Both the position numbers and the translations under genes were made by a program. Of a stretch of 64,000 nucleotides of DNA, positions 1-8,141 are shown piece by piece (position 1 is the stretch's first letter; each line of letters begins with the position of its first letter). The notes beneath the pieces were generated by a model that did no database searches, was not told where the DNA came from, and was given only the letters and a program-made list of their open reading frames with translations. Source of the stretch: Balneola sp. MJW-20 (lineage in GTDB: Bacteria > Bacteroidota > Rhodothermia > Balneolales > Balneolaceae); the NCBI RefSeq assembly GCF_040811775.1, contig NZ_JBFNXW010000002.1, forward strand, positions 1 to 64,000, read 5' to 3'.

Positions 1-25
1 AGGTCATCGCCTTCCCCTCTTTCTA

Positions 26-61
26 AGCCCCTTACGCTCCGCGTAACGGGGCTCTTTTTTT
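26..61 (+). terminator. Intrinsic terminator of an upstream gene outside the window
   Basis: AGCCCC pairs with GGGGCT and the adjoining TTACG with CGTAA, leaving one bulged C, followed by a run of eight Ts at 54-61. It would end a plus-strand transcript entering from the left. The remaining 200 bases before the first gene are AT-rich leader in which I see no gene. Confidence 0.75.
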
Positions 62-260
62 ACCCCCCTTACAGGCTCCTCTTAAGCACCGGATAAACTC
101 TTTTAACATAGATAGCCTCCGGATATCACTACTTCAACACTATTAATAGCAAAATTTCTTATTTTAAAGTCTAATTAATTTAAATGATCCGATAAATGAT
201 CATTGCTGTTCCCTGCGAAAAGACTGGATCCATTTATCTCAAATAAGCAGCACTATTTAT

Positions 261-1763
261 ATGAATTTAATATCAGATTTCAATGTCTTTCTGAAATCAT
301 ACCAAGCAAAGCTTAAAGAAGTATTCAGAACTCACGAAGAAGCCAAAGAAAATACCCTCGAAAGAGGAATTGATGAGAGCCTTCTTAACGAGATCCTGGA
401 CCTCGCACCTTTAAGAGCATTTATTCCTTCTGAATATGAAGGCTTTGGTGCTAATACAGCTGAAGCTATGGCTATGCTTGAAGCAAGCTCTTACGAATCA
501 CTGCCCCTGTCTTTGATGATGGGTATCAACGGAGCTCTATTCCTGCAGCCTCTTGCCAACTATGGTGATGACGCTATTAAAGGGCAAATATTCAGCAGGA
601 TCATCCATGAACACAAAATGGGAGGCCTGATGATCACTGAACCTGACTATGGTTCTGATGCCCTTAAAATGCAAACTTCCTATCTGAAAGAGAACAATAA
701 ATACAAGATCGAAGGTCTTAAACACTGGGGTGGTTTGACCGGCATGGCAGATTACTGGCTAATAACAGCCCGTAATAAAGATAAAAACGGAAATTTAGGC
801 CGTGATATATCCTTCTTTGTCCATGATACCCGTAATGGTGGTATTGATGTAGAAGAGTATTATAACAACCTGGGACTTTATATGCTTCCTTACGGCAAAA
901 ACCGTCTGGACCTCACGGTAGATGAAGACCATAAACTCCAGCCAAAGGGAACCGGCATTACAATGATGCTTGATCTGCTTCACAGAAGTCGTCTGCAGTT
1001 TCCGGGTATGGGAATGGGTTTTCTGAGGAGAATGATGGATGAAGCAATGTCCCATTGCCGTGAACGACTGGTTGGAGGACAGAGCCTTATCAATTATGAT
1101 CAGGTAAAACAAAGACTATCTGAAATACAGGCCTATTTTACGGTATGTTCAGCCATGTGTAATTTTACCGGCACTAATGTACCTCTGGAAAAGAACACTG
1201 CTCGAATGGATGTTGAAGCAAACACCATAAAAACACTGGTGACTGACATGATGCAAAAGGCTTCACAGTCACTCCTGCAGCTAACAGGTGCTAAAGGATA
1301 CCGGCTAGACCATATAGCCGGCCGGTCTACAGTCGACAGCCGACCTTTTCAGATCTTTGAAGGATCAAATGATATTTTGTATCAGCAGATCTCCGAGTCA
1401 GTAATCAAGATGATGAGAAAAATGAAGAGTACGAATCTTCAGGATTTCCTCAGTAACTACGACCTGACAAAGCGCTCGAAGGATCTGTTCAAGGATACTT
1501 TCAACTTTACGGTCGATCCGCAAATGCCACAGCGTAAACTGGTTGGACTCGGAAAAGCTATTGCGAAAACCATATCTATTGAATTTACCATGGACCTTGG
1601 AGACCAGGGATTCAACAAACAAATGGTTGATAATGCCATCGTCATAATGCAGGAAGAAGTAAATAATATCATGCAGATGTTCCAGCATGGCGGAAATGGC
1701 ATAGTAGTTGATGACTACCAGACAGACAGCTCCTGGTTTAACCTCCAAAAAGTACATGTCTGA
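261..1763 (+). CDS. Acyl-CoA dehydrogenase family flavoprotein
   Basis: FAD-dependent cytoplasmic enzyme expected to oxidise an acyl-CoA to the 2-enoyl-CoA, passing electrons to an electron-transfer flavoprotein. The 500-residue product follows the family order: N-terminal helical domain, middle beta domain with ITEPDYGSDA near residue 125, and C-terminal helical domain. Glu367 in FEGSNDI sits where the catalytic base of medium- and short-chain dehydrogenases lies. At 500 residues it is about 100 longer than the classic short/medium-chain enzymes, with an extra C-terminal helical tail, so substrate class cannot be assigned. It is the first gene of a tight operon: its stop overlaps the start of the sirtuin gene by 8 nt. 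The ATG at 261 begins the only long open frame and follows an AT-rich leader. Confidence 0.85.
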   Translation: MNLISDFNVFLKSYQAKLKEVFRTHEEAKENTLERGIDESLLNEILDLAPLRAFIPSEYEGFGANTAEAMAMLEASSYESLPLSLMMGINGALFLQPLANYGDDAIKGQIFSRIIHEHKMGGLMITEPDYGSDALKMQTSYLKENNKYKIEGLKHWGGLTGMADYWLITARNKDKNGNLGRDISFFVHDTRNGGIDVEEYYNNLGLYMLPYGKNRLDLTVDEDHKLQPKGTGITMMLDLLHRSRLQFPGMGMGFLRRMMDEAMSHCRERLVGGQSLINYDQVKQRLSEIQAYFTVCSAMCNFTGTNVPLEKNTARMDVEANTIKTLVTDMMQKASQSLLQLTGAKGYRLDHIAGRSTVDSRPFQIFEGSNDILYQQISESVIKMMRKMKSTNLQDFLSNYDLTKRSKDLFKDTFNFTVDPQMPQRKLVGLGKAIAKTISIEFTMDLGDQGFNKQMVDNAIVIMQEEVNNIMQMFQHGGNGIVVDDYQTDSSWFNLQKVHV

Positions 1764-2445
1764 TCGTATTGTAGTTCTTTCCGGTGCAGGAATCAGCGCT
1801 GAAAGTGGCCTGGCCACTTTCAGGGGTTCCGGTGGACTATGGGAAGGCTATGATATAAATGAAGTTGCCTCAATGCATGGCTGGAGAAAGGATCCGGCCG
1901 GGGTGCTCGAATTCTACAATATGCGCAGAAGGCAGATCGCAAAAGTAGAACCCAACGGGGCTCATAAGGCGATCGCAGAACTTGAAGAGCAATTCGATGT
2001 CAGGGTAGTAACCCAGAATATAGATGATCTGCATGAAAGAGCCGGATCTACCCATGTTCTTCATCTCCATGGTGAGCTTACAAAAGCCAGAAGTGTCAAA
2101 AAAGAGGATCTGATCGTAGATATCGGGTATAACGATATAAGGTATGGAGACCTTGCTGAAGACGGCGCACAGTTGCGCCCGCACATCGTCTGGTTTGGTG
2201 AAATGGTGCCAATGATCCCTGAAGCCGCTGATATCGTCGCAACGGCCGACATCCTTATCGTTATAGGAACATCCTTAGTAGTATATCCGGCAGCCGGACT
2301 GGTGGATTATGCACCTCCGGGTTCCGACCGGTATATCGTTGATCCGAATAAACCGGAACTTTATAACTTTGATAACTGGCATCATATCCAGGAAAAAGGA
2401 GTATCCGGTATGCAGCAATTAAAACAAATTTTGACCTCAAACTAA
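1756..2445 (+). CDS. cobB: NAD-dependent protein deacylase, SIR2 family (class III, no zinc cysteines)
   Basis: Sirtuin that removes acyl groups from lysine using NAD. I chose the ATG at 1756 (229 residues) because the Rossmann motif GAGISAESG follows at once; an in-frame ATG at 1708 would only add a tail inside the preceding gene. Seen in the sequence: GAGIS near residue 10, TQNIDDLHERAG near 86-97, catalytic His105 in HLHGEL, PHIVWFGEMVP downstream. Tyr54 and Arg57 in FYNMRR form the Y-x-x-R pair that in SIRT5 and E. coli CobB binds succinyl- or malonyl-lysine. The protein has no cysteine at all, so the usual four-Cys zinc ribbon is replaced. It overlaps the acyl-CoA dehydrogenase gene by 8 nt and lies 4 nt before the SGNH hydrolase gene, so it is probably co-translated in a carbon-metabolism operon. 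Confidence 0.88.
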   Translation: MSDRIVVLSGAGISAESGLATFRGSGGLWEGYDINEVASMHGWRKDPAGVLEFYNMRRRQIAKVEPNGAHKAIAELEEQFDVRVVTQNIDDLHERAGSTHVLHLHGELTKARSVKKEDLIVDIGYNDIRYGDLAEDGAQLRPHIVWFGEMVPMIPEAADIVATADILIVIGTSLVVYPAAGLVDYAPPGSDRYIVDPNKPELYNFDNWHHIQEKGVSGMQQLKQILTSN

Positions 2446-2449
2446 TATA

Positions 2450-3319
2450 ATGTCAGACCGCAAAGCTAAAGAAGAAGAAAAAGAGATCATGGAACAGTTC
2501 ATGATACCCTTTTATCATGTAAACAAACGCATGACCCTGTTTCCCGGAAAAGATAATACAGCCGGAGAAGCAGCCTTGATGGGGGTCACTGAGAAAGAGC
2601 TTAAAATCTACCGGGAAAACTTCGATGAAAATGCTAAGAGGGCTGCTCTTGAGATCCTAAAAGATGATGATATCACAGAAATCCTGAAAGATCTCCCTAT
2701 GGATGGTGAAGAGACCATTGTAGCATTCGGAGACTCGATTACAGAAGATGCTCAGGGCTGGTTTTCAATACTGAAACATGTTCTTGAGATCTCGGTCGAA
2801 AATGCGGATTTCAACTTTATTAATGCAGGAGTATCTTATAACACTACATCTGAAGCCTTAAGAAGAATTGATCGTGATGTAGTTATCCATGAGCCGGACT
2901 GGGTATTTATTGCCCTTGGCACATTCGATGTACAACGGCTTAATATTGTGCCAGGAAGAACCTTGCTCCCGCTTTCCGAGAGCTGGGAAAACCTTCACAG
3001 TATTCAGGAGATCCTTGAAGACCGGGTAAGCAATCCGCTAGTGTGGATCACTCCGGCACCGGTGATCACCGAATTACTGATGGAAAATCAGCTGCATGAT
3101 TTCACGATTGAAGAGAAGGATCTGGGGCCGTTAAGAGAAGTAATTGCCGGAAAAAATGGTGCTATTATTGATCCGGGAGGAAAGAGACTTGGAGGTAAGG
3201 AGCCTGAGGCATGGCATTATCTTCCGGATGGTTTACATCACTCACTGAGCGGACACATGGAGACCGTAAAACACCTTATTAAAAAACTGTCTAAGTCTAA
3301 AAGCGAATCTTCAGATTAA
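2450..3319 (+). CDS. SGNH/GDSL-type hydrolase with altered block III
   Basis: Predicted cytoplasmic esterase or lipase-like hydrolase. FGDSIT at 93-98 gives nucleophile Ser96, the NAGVSYN block near 125-131 supplies the oxyanion glycine, and DGLHHS near 260-265 supplies the Asp/His of the triad. Block III, normally G-x-N-D, reads GTFD (157-160), so the oxyanion-hole Asn is replaced by Phe. About 88 charged residues precede the hydrolase fold, with no signal peptide, which is unusual since many SGNH proteins are exported. It starts 4 nt after the sirtuin stop, so it is in the same operon; its last 23 nt overlap the end of the convergent gene on the minus strand. Substrate is unknown. Confidence 0.75.
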   Translation: MSDRKAKEEEKEIMEQFMIPFYHVNKRMTLFPGKDNTAGEAALMGVTEKELKIYRENFDENAKRAALEILKDDDITEILKDLPMDGEETIVAFGDSITEDAQGWFSILKHVLEISVENADFNFINAGVSYNTTSEALRRIDRDVVIHEPDWVFIALGTFDVQRLNIVPGRTLLPLSESWENLHSIQEILEDRVSNPLVWITPAPVITELLMENQLHDFTIEEKDLGPLREVIAGKNGAIIDPGGKRLGGKEPEAWHYLPDGLHHSLSGHMETVKHLIKKLSKSKSESSD

Positions 3320-3968
3320 CGAATTCAACAGATGGATTAAGGGAAGAGCTCATATTCTTCCCGTCCCATTCAACCTGACGATGAAGGGTAGGGTTGAACA
3401 GACCAATACTCTTGGAGTTATCGAAGCTCATTCCTATCAGTCCGCTGGCATTCTCAGATTTATTTACGGATGATGAAAAACCTCCGGGTCCGGTTACCCG
3501 GTCTGCGAGTACGAATGCATCAAATAATCCGAATCCAAATCCGACCCAGGCACCAATGCCGGCACCATATTTTAGCCCGTCCAAAATCGGTTCATTTGCA
3601 ACCAGCAGCACTGAAGTGACTATGATGCTGCCGGCGGCTACACCATAAAAAGTATCGAGTAGCACAATGATACTGCTGTTGTTGCCATCATTGAAAAGTC
3701 CTGATACCACGAGAGAACTACCATTACCATAGGTGAGGTCGTAAACCCCGGTTCCTATGCCGTATAGGGTCCCTAGCCCCAGGCCTATTCTGAGTGCATC
3801 AAATTCTTCCGTGTTATTTAATGCCATGGTTGCACCGCCCAGTAGCGTACCGTTCATTGCTCCGTTGAAGGTGTTACCGGCGAGGATCTCAATAGTTTGT
3901 GCTTTGGTCTCCATGCTGCTCAGAAAGCAGATAAGTAACAGCGTAATACCGAATAATTTAGTTCTCAT
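3297..3968 (-). CDS. Exported glycine-rich protein of unknown function
   Basis: 223 residues with a clear signal peptide (hydrophobic stretch 6-18, likely cleavage after KAQ near 24). The mature part is rich in Gly and small hydrophobic residues with several stretches such as GAGIGAWVGFGFGL that could be membrane or outer-membrane strands. I do not recognise the family. The gene is convergent with the SGNH hydrolase and its 3' end overlaps that gene by 23 nt. It is separated from the SDR gene upstream on the same strand by 57 nt, so the two could share a transcript. Confidence 0.6.
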   Translation of the reverse strand: MRTKLFGITLLLICFLSSMETKAQTIEILAGNTFNGAMNGTLLGGATMALNNTEEFDALRIGLGLGTLYGIGTGVYDLTYGNGSSLVVSGLFNDGNNSSIIVLLDTFYGVAAGSIIVTSVLLVANEPILDGLKYGAGIGAWVGFGFGLFDAFVLADRVTGPGGFSSSVNKSENASGLIGMSFDNSKSIGLFNPTLHRQVEWDGKNMSSSLNPSVEFVNLKIRF

Positions 3969-4025
3969 AAATGCAGATGATATTGGTTTGACCGAAGTTA
4001 GTAATAATAAAATGGGATTACCATT

Positions 4026-4721
4026 CTAAGAAGGATCATTCAGGGCGACCGGCAGAACCTTTCCGTTATAAAAATTATGCCCCTTCAGGACAAAATCTGA
4101 AATATAGGATCCCATCTCTGCGGCCGATACGGGAGCGTCAAAACCCGGAAAAGCCTCTTCCAGCATTTCGGTCTGCACGGCACCAATACATAAACAATTG
4201 ACCGAAATATTGTAATCAGTAAACTCAGCACTCATAAGCTCTGACAGTCCGATCACTGCCGCTTTTGAAGCGGAGTAAGCCGAAAGTCCCGGAAACTTAA
4301 GACTGCCCTGGAAACCGGACATGCTTGATATATTAACGATATGCGCTCCCTGGTTGAGATGTTCAAATAATTGCTGAACCAGTCTTACAATGGCGTACAC
4401 ATTTACATCCATAAGATGTTTAAAGGTCTCTATTGAAGTTTCCAGGAATGGGCCTTTATCCAGTGCACCCGCATTATTGATAATTCCATCAATTGACTCT
4501 TCTCTAAGTTCAGCTTTCAGCTTTCCGATTTCCTCTTCGCTGGTAAGGTCTGTGCCGAAGATACGGATATTCCCGTTTTCTGCGCTTGTTTCTAATTTCT
4601 TCAATCTATCAGTGGATCGCGCAAGTGCAATGACCTTATGTCCTGATCTGTCAAGATGAAGGGCAGTCTCAAAGCCAATACCGCGACTGGCACCGGTTAC
4701 AATTATGGTCTTCTTATTCAT
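4026..4721 (-). CDS. Short-chain dehydrogenase/reductase (SDR)
   Basis: NAD(P)-dependent oxidoreductase of the classical SDR type. The N-terminal TGASRGIGFE motif (residues 9-18) is the cofactor loop, NNAG (about 86-89) follows strand 4, and the catalytic Ser and Y-x-x-x-K (YSASK) lie near 132-149. Arg after the first Gly cluster suggests NADPH, but this is inference. At 231 residues it is normal length with a slightly short C-terminal substrate region. It is transcribed divergently from the HisC-like gene across a 131-nt region that carries a perfect 14-bp palindrome. Substrate cannot be told from the sequence. Confidence 0.8.
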   Translation of the reverse strand: MNKKTIIVTGASRGIGFETALHLDRSGHKVIALARSTDRLKKLETSAENGNIRIFGTDLTSEEEIGKLKAELREESIDGIINNAGALDKGPFLETSIETFKHLMDVNVYAIVRLVQQLFEHLNQGAHIVNISSMSGFQGSLKFPGLSAYSASKAAVIGLSELMSAEFTDYNISVNCLCIGAVQTEMLEEAFPGFDAPVSAAEMGSYISDFVLKGHNFYNGKVLPVALNDPS

Positions 4722-4794
4722 GGTAAAAGAGGTTGTTTTCTTTGGGCAAGCGTAAAACTTTTCAATTAGTTCAGATTAACCTGCATGTACATGG

Positions 4795-4808
4795 AAAAAG
4801 CGCTTTTT
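4795..4808. promoter_or_regulatory. Palindrome in a divergent promoter region, candidate operator
   Basis: AAAAAGCGCTTTTT is a perfect 14-bp palindrome 45 nt before the HisC-type gene and 74 nt before the SDR gene. Its 10-bp core AAAGCGCTTT recurs just upstream of paaA (28099-28108). A central CG flanked by A/T arms resembles LacI-family operators; no such regulator is in the window, so this is only a candidate. Confidence 0.35.
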
Positions 4809-4852
4809 AAGTGCTAAATTCTATATCTGTTCATAAAAAATAAGAAATATCC

Positions 4853-5962
4853 ATGAGTGTAAAAGCCGGTCGAGCCCTGGTACCTGAAAATATTGAACAA
4901 CTAAAACCCTACGTTGCGGGAAAGACCATTGCAGAGGTCGTTGATCAGTACCAACCGGATAAAATTGCGAAGCTGGCTTCCAATGAAAATCGTCTGGGAT
5001 TTAGTAACAGCGTAAAACCAGCGATACTTGAAGCACTAGATACCATACAGGATTATCCGGACCCCATTGCCCGCAAATTAAAGGCAAAGATCGCAAAGAA
5101 GAATGGGTGCAAACCTGAGAATGTATTGATAGCTGCCGGTTCGGAAAGCATTATTTCGATCCTATGCCGGACCTTCTTCCTGAATCGTGAAAATGCAGTT
5201 ACCGCGGATGCCACTTTCGTAGGGTTTTTTGTTCAGATTGGGGTTCGAGGAATTCACCTGAAAAGAATCCCGGTTACGAAAGAGTATAAGTACGATGTGA
5301 AAGCTATCGTAAATGCCATAGACGATGATACCAAAATGGTATATATCGCAAACCCGAATAATCCGACCGGGACGTATCTGACAAAAGAAGAATATGAGTG
5401 GTTTATAGAACAGGTGCCATCCGATGTACTGGTGATCATGGATGAAGCCTATTACGAATACGCAAAGAACGTTGAGGATTACCCTCATGCTCTCGACTAT
5501 GGACACGACAATGTGATCGTACTCAGGACTTTCTCCAAGGCCTATGGTTTGGCCGGATTTCGGGTTGGCTATGCAATTGCCCATGAAGAACTGATCCGAA
5601 CGATGATGAAGACCAAACTTACTTTTGAGCCAACAACTATGGGGCAGGCAGCAGCACTTGCTGCTTATGAAGATGAGGAGTTTATTCAGCGCTCAGTTGA
5701 GCTGGTTGAAAAAGGGAGAGAGCGGTTATATTCATTTTTTGATGCAAACAATGTGAAATATGTCCGGTCCATATCCAATTCGGTTATGATGGTCATGGAT
5801 ACAGAACAAGAAGCCATCAATTTCACTCAGAAAATGCTTGAAAAGGGAGTGATACTCAGAAGGATCAATGCATTTGGACTACCAAATTGTATCCGCATCA
5901 GTATCGGGACTGAGGCAGATATGGACCACTTCGAAAATACGTTCAAAGAAATTTCTAAATAA
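4853..5962 (+). CDS. hisC: Histidinol-phosphate / aromatic aminotransferase (PLP fold type I)
   Basis: Pyridoxal-phosphate aminotransferase of the HisC branch, moving an amino group between glutamate and histidinol phosphate or an aromatic amino acid. Seen: SNENRLG near 43-49, ANPNNPTGTYL near 165, DEAYYEYA near 196-203, and Lys229 in SKAYGLAGFRVGYA, the Schiff-base lysine. Length of 369 fits the family. No other his genes are present and the next gene, 19 nt away, is a 2-oxoacid dehydrogenase E1, so the enzyme may act on aromatic or branched amino acids instead of in histidine synthesis; HisC-family members are known to accept phenylalanine and tyrosine. The ATG at 4853 follows an AT-rich leader shared with the divergent SDR gene. 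Confidence 0.78.
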   Translation: MSVKAGRALVPENIEQLKPYVAGKTIAEVVDQYQPDKIAKLASNENRLGFSNSVKPAILEALDTIQDYPDPIARKLKAKIAKKNGCKPENVLIAAGSESIISILCRTFFLNRENAVTADATFVGFFVQIGVRGIHLKRIPVTKEYKYDVKAIVNAIDDDTKMVYIANPNNPTGTYLTKEEYEWFIEQVPSDVLVIMDEAYYEYAKNVEDYPHALDYGHDNVIVLRTFSKAYGLAGFRVGYAIAHEELIRTMMKTKLTFEPTTMGQAAALAAYEDEEFIQRSVELVEKGRERLYSFFDANNVKYVRSISNSVMMVMDTEQEAINFTQKMLEKGVILRRINAFGLPNCIRISIGTEADMDHFENTFKEISK

Positions 5963-5981
5963 TATATTCTGTACCTAAACC

Positions 5982-8054
5982 ATGGCTAAAAGCAAGACGG
6001 CGAAGAAGAGTACTGACAAGTTTGACTGGAAAAAAATATCGGAACTGATCCTCCAGTCCAGAGCGATGGACGAAAAAGAAGAGAGTGAACTGGTTCCTCA
6101 GAAAGAGGTTCTTTATCAGTTTTCTGCACGAGGTCATGAACTGGGACAGGTCCTTTTGGGAAGCCTGTTAACCCATAAGCACGATGCAGCAAGTGCCTAT
6201 TACAGATCCAGACCGTTACTGCTGAGTCTTGGCCTTGATCTGGAAGATGCGATGGCAGCACCCATGGGTAAGTCCGGGGGTTACAGCGACGGAAGGGATA
6301 TTGGTGTAGTTTGTAACAGACCTGATGCTGATGGTCCGAAAGTACTGCCAATGGCAGGGGACGTGGGATCTCAGTACACACCTGCTATAGGATGGGCTCA
6401 GGGAATTGAGTACAGGCGTAAAGTGCTGAAGGAAAAAGAGTATGATAAAGCAATTTCAGTGATCCTCGGTGGTGACGGTTCAGTTGCAACGAACGGATTC
6501 TGGTCAGCACTTACTATTGCTACCACACAAAACCTGCCCGTACTATTTTACATTGAAGACAATGGATATGGAATCTCTGTAGACAGTGAATTTCAGACAC
6601 CAGGCGGAGTGATCACAAATAATTTAAGGTCTTTTTCTAATCTCAGGATCTTTGATGGTGACGGAACACTTCCGGAAGAAGCTGCCGGGCTGATGGATGA
6701 AGCTGTAAATTATGTGAGAGACCGAAAAGGTCCTGCAATGATCCGTCTAACAGTACCCAGATTGAATGGCCACAGTTACCAGGATAATCAGGCTTACAAG
6801 GATGAAAAGCTCATTCAGAAGGAGAAAAAGAATGATCCGCTGATCAAGCTGGAAAAATTTATGGTGCCGGATCACATTACTAAAAGAACCTGGAATAACT
6901 GGGAAAAGAAGGCTAAAGAAGCCATTGAAGAAGCGGCCGGGAATGCTTTGGCGCGACCTCAGCCGGATAAGGGTAACACCGAAAAATTTGCATTCGATGA
7001 AGGTGAGTTGCCGGGAATAGGCGGTCTTGCCGTAGAGGGACATGAGTTTCCGGAGTCGTCGGAAGAGCCCAATCCGGAAAAGCAAAGGATCAATATTGTT
7101 GAAGCTATCCGCCGGACACTTAAATATGAACTGGAAACTAATGAAAAGCTTCTTGTATTCGGTGAGGATGTAGGTAAGAAAGGAGGTGTACATGCTGCAA
7201 CCATGGACCTTCAAAGTAACTTTGGTGAAGACCGGGTATTTGATACTTCTCTTTCTGAGGAAGGGATCATTGGCCGGGCAGTAGGTATGGCCTATTCAGG
7301 TCTCATGCCGGTAGCTGAAATACAGTTCAGAAAATATGCGGATCCTGCTACTGAGCAGCTTAACAACTGTGGTACGGTAAGATGGAGAACGGCTAATCGC
7401 TTTGCGGCACCGATTGTAGTAAGAATGCCGGGCGGATTTGCAAAATGCGGAGATCCATGGCACAGTATGAGTAATGAAGTATTTTTTGCTCATGCAATAG
7501 GCTGGCAGGTTGCTATGCCAAGTAATGCACAGGATGCAGTGGGCTTATTGAGATCTGCAATGCGTTCAAATAATCCAACCATGTTCTTTGAACACCGGAA
7601 TCTCCTGGACGCAAAATATGCCAGGAAACCCTATCCGGGAGATCAGTATGTGATCCCATTTGGTAAAGCTAATTTCCTGCAGGAAGGAGAAGAGATAACT
7701 ATTGTTACCTGGGGAGCCATGTGTGAAAGAAGCGAGACAGCTGTTAATAATCTGGGAGTATCGGCTGATATTATTGACCTGAGAACATTAATGCCATGGG
7801 ATAAAGATACCGTGATTTCTTCTGTACAGAAAACCAACCGTTGTCTGGTAGTACATGAAGATAATCAGACCGCAGGATTTGGATCGGAGATCGTATCTGC
7901 TATTATGAAAGAGGCTTTTGAATATCTGGATGCCCCTGTTCAGCGTATCACTATGCCGGATATCCCGGTTCCATACAATGTCGGACTCATGGAATCTGTA
8001 CTTCCAAATGAAGAAAAGATAGCCGCAGGGATCAGAGATATAATAGCTTTCTAA
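5982..8054 (+). CDS. 2-oxoacid dehydrogenase E1, fused alpha and beta subunits
   Basis: Thiamine-diphosphate-dependent decarboxylase of a pyruvate or branched-chain 2-oxoacid dehydrogenase complex. Residues about 15-330 match the E1 alpha subunit, including the ThDP motif that starts GGDGSVATNG near 163 and ends EDNGYGIS near 192. A charged linker (about 295-360) leads into the beta subunit (about 365-690) with LLVFGEDVGKKGG, EEGIIGRAVGMA and the substrate-channel region around FRKYADPA. Separate genes are the rule in most bacteria; single-chain fusions of this size are known in Bacteroidota. E2 and E3 genes are not nearby, so this E1 must join a complex encoded elsewhere. It lies 19 nt after the aminotransferase gene. 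The branched-chain form is the more likely call, but the substrate is not certain. Confidence 0.85.
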   Translation: MAKSKTAKKSTDKFDWKKISELILQSRAMDEKEESELVPQKEVLYQFSARGHELGQVLLGSLLTHKHDAASAYYRSRPLLLSLGLDLEDAMAAPMGKSGGYSDGRDIGVVCNRPDADGPKVLPMAGDVGSQYTPAIGWAQGIEYRRKVLKEKEYDKAISVILGGDGSVATNGFWSALTIATTQNLPVLFYIEDNGYGISVDSEFQTPGGVITNNLRSFSNLRIFDGDGTLPEEAAGLMDEAVNYVRDRKGPAMIRLTVPRLNGHSYQDNQAYKDEKLIQKEKKNDPLIKLEKFMVPDHITKRTWNNWEKKAKEAIEEAAGNALARPQPDKGNTEKFAFDEGELPGIGGLAVEGHEFPESSEEPNPEKQRINIVEAIRRTLKYELETNEKLLVFGEDVGKKGGVHAATMDLQSNFGEDRVFDTSLSEEGIIGRAVGMAYSGLMPVAEIQFRKYADPATEQLNNCGTVRWRTANRFAAPIVVRMPGGFAKCGDPWHSMSNEVFFAHAIGWQVAMPSNAQDAVGLLRSAMRSNNPTMFFEHRNLLDAKYARKPYPGDQYVIPFGKANFLQEGEEITIVTWGAMCERSETAVNNLGVSADIIDLRTLMPWDKDTVISSVQKTNRCLVVHEDNQTAGFGSEIVSAIMKEAFEYLDAPVQRITMPDIPVPYNVGLMESVLPNEEKIAAGIRDIIAF

Positions 8055-8141
8055 TGGAATTGGTGGTACATAATTGCCTTTATTGGCTATAGATATTCCA
8101 AAAACCCCGTTTTTACCCCAATTCTAAGTTAAGGCTGTATT

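Noticed and set aside
1398..1817. Minus-strand open frame opposite the acyl-CoA dehydrogenase end
   Set aside because: Antisense to two well-supported genes, no recognisable motifs.
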